A stretch of 21,914 bases of DNA from positions 1-21,914 of the forward strand of contig PWHM01000028.1 of NCBI GenBank assembly GCA_003554915.1, written 5' to 3'. Positions within the stretch are counted from its first letter, which is position 1, and every line of letters starts with the position of its first letter. Below the pieces are notes generated by a model. The model was given only the letters and a program-made list of their open reading frames with translations, did not search any database and had not been told where the DNA came from. Positions 21,428 to 21,914 of this stretch are shown here, one piece after another. This stretch comes from Candidatus Nealsoniibacteriota bacterium (lineage in GTDB: Bacteria; Patescibacteriota; Minisyncoccia; Minisyncoccales; PWPS01). Position numbers and translations under genes: made by a program.

Positions 21428-21535
21428 ATGATTAAAGAATTTCGTTTGATTGAAAATTTTGTAAACGAAACCACTGTTGAGAGGAAACCTATCTCCCGTT
21501 ATCTTTTTATCTGCAAATTTCTTCGGGAGTGTTAG
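21428..21535 (+). CDS. Possible 35-codon leader ORF upstream of the greA-like gene
   Basis: The ORF begins MIKEFRLIENFVNETT and ends CKFLREC, with a TAG stop at 21533-21535. Its ATG lies six bases after the -10 box, so it would be read from a leaderless mRNA, as proposed for ruvA and the methyltransferase. No homology is recognised. Its value lies in its place: its second half contains two of the four mutually pairing segments before the greA-like start, and its stop codon is the last triplet of segment B. It may be a leader peptide or chance; its composition is not decisive. Confidence 0.35.
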   Translation: MIKEFRLIENFVNETTVERKPISRYLFICKFLREC

Positions 21536-21583
21536 ATTGAATTATAAGAGAATTCTTACTAACCTCCCTAAATAAGGGAGGTT
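21493..21583 (+). promoter_or_regulatory. Alternative hairpins that can hide the greA-like ribosome binding site
   Basis: Four segments: A CTCCCG (21493-21498), B CGGGAGTGTTAG (21524-21535), C CTAACCTCCCT (21559-21569), D AGGGAGGTT (21575-21583). A:B pairs over 6 bases. B:C pairs over 10 (GGGAG and GTTAG with CTAACCTCCC) with one bulged T. C:D pairs over 9 without mismatch, loop AAATA. D contains the Shine-Dalgarno site GGGAGG, ten bases before the start codon, so C:D would block initiation and B:C would free it. No T run follows C:D, so it is not an intrinsic terminator. Segments A and B lie in the small leader ORF. Confidence 0.55.
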
Positions 21584-21591
21584 CACTATTT

Positions 21592-21914
21592 ATGGGTAAA
21601 AAACACCATCTGACAGAGACGGGACTTGAAAAGATAAAGGAGGAGCTAAAGGAGCTGAAAGAAAAACGAAAGAAAGAAACAAAGGAGGATGTCCCCAATG
21701 TGCTTCACTCGGAAGATTTGAATCCGGAATTTTTGGATTTCAGAAAAAAGATGCATCTTTTGGAAAAAAGAATCATAAAGCTCGAAGAAGTGATTAAAAA
21801 CGCCGAGATAATTAAACCGCCGAAAGACAAGGATGTTGTCGCATTGGGAGCGAAAGTAACCATCAAGGCCGACGGGCAAGAAGATGAGTTTTTAATAGTC
21901 GGCTCTCTGGAAGC
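21592..21914 (+). CDS. greA: GreA/GreB family transcription elongation factor (3' end outside window)
   Basis: The first 107 codons of a Gre factor, which inserts a coiled coil into the secondary channel of RNA polymerase and stimulates cleavage of backtracked RNA. The start is MGKKHHLTETGLEKIKEELKEL, the usual Gre N-terminus; the coiled coil runs to about residue 68, and the beginning of the FKBP-like C-terminal domain follows (VALGAKVTI). The coil tip reads LHSEDLNPEF where GreA has GDLSENAEY, so acidic residues are kept but the spacing and sequence are unusual; it may be a paralogue. It has the best Shine-Dalgarno site of the window (GGGAGG, 21576-21581), in a hairpin. No stop before the window end. 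Confidence 0.9.
   Translation, partial: MGKKHHLTETGLEKIKEELKELKEKRKKETKEDVPNVLHSEDLNPEFLDFRKKMHLLEKRIIKLEEVIKNAEIIKPPKDKDVVALGAKVTIKADGQEDEFLIVGSLE

Noticed and set aside
21507..21698. Minus-strand ORF across the greA leader
   Set aside because: Overlaps the greA start and the hairpins; no homology.
1..21914. Recoded TGA (as in Gracilibacteria/Absconditabacteria)
   Set aside because: Many genes end cleanly at TGA in ATGA overlaps with the next start, and no gene has an internal TGA.

Overview
The window looks like a chromosome segment of a Candidate Phyla Radiation (Patescibacteria, Parcubacteria-like) bacterium. This is an inference from gene content and style: small tightly packed genes, frequent ATGA stop/start overlaps, few Shine-Dalgarno sites, single-domain response regulators, a stand-alone 5'-3' exonuclease, a MurE-like ligase without the usual N-terminal domain, bacterial Elp3, and a presenilin-type membrane protease. 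TGA is used as an ordinary stop in many genes, so this is genetic code 11. No phage, plasmid, transposase or CRISPR array is visible.

Layout. 1-1666: the end of nusA and a complete clpP, closed by a strong terminator. 1716-5801: a strong promoter, a 335-base leader without a gene but with stable hairpins, then RNase Y followed in the same operon by a three-gene ECF-type metal importer (CbiM-like with a histidine-rich loop, CbiQ, CbiO). 5799-6028: two tRNA genes on the minus strand, Gly(UCC) and Pro(UGG), with their own promoter and terminator. 6056-9988: a stand-alone 5'-3' exonuclease and three overlapping signalling genes (membrane HAMP protein, soluble PAS protein, PAS-PAS histidine kinase). 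10001-12659: a second promoter drives two CheY-like receivers, then fpg/mutM and holA. rpsT is convergent with holA.

12972-13458 is a gene-free block made of palindromic repeats. 13474-18510 is a five-gene operon: ruvA, MurE-like ligase, rtcB, a NIF3-like protein and a presenilin/SPP-family protease. 18599-20364 carries elp3 on the minus strand, divergent from a Trm9-like tRNA methyltransferase at 20373. A Mth938/DUF498 protein follows, and the window ends inside a greA-family gene.

Two observations stand out. First, Elp3 and the Trm9-like methyltransferase sit back to back. In eukaryotes these perform consecutive steps of wobble-uridine modification (cm5U, then mcm5U), so the pair may be a reduced bacterial version of that pathway. 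Second, the region upstream of the greA-like gene has a possible leaderless 35-codon upstream ORF and four segments (A 21493-21498, B 21524-21535, C 21559-21569, D 21575-21583) that can pair as A:B, B:C or C:D. D contains the greA Shine-Dalgarno site. This is the layout of leader-peptide attenuation. Both are inferences from sequence alone.
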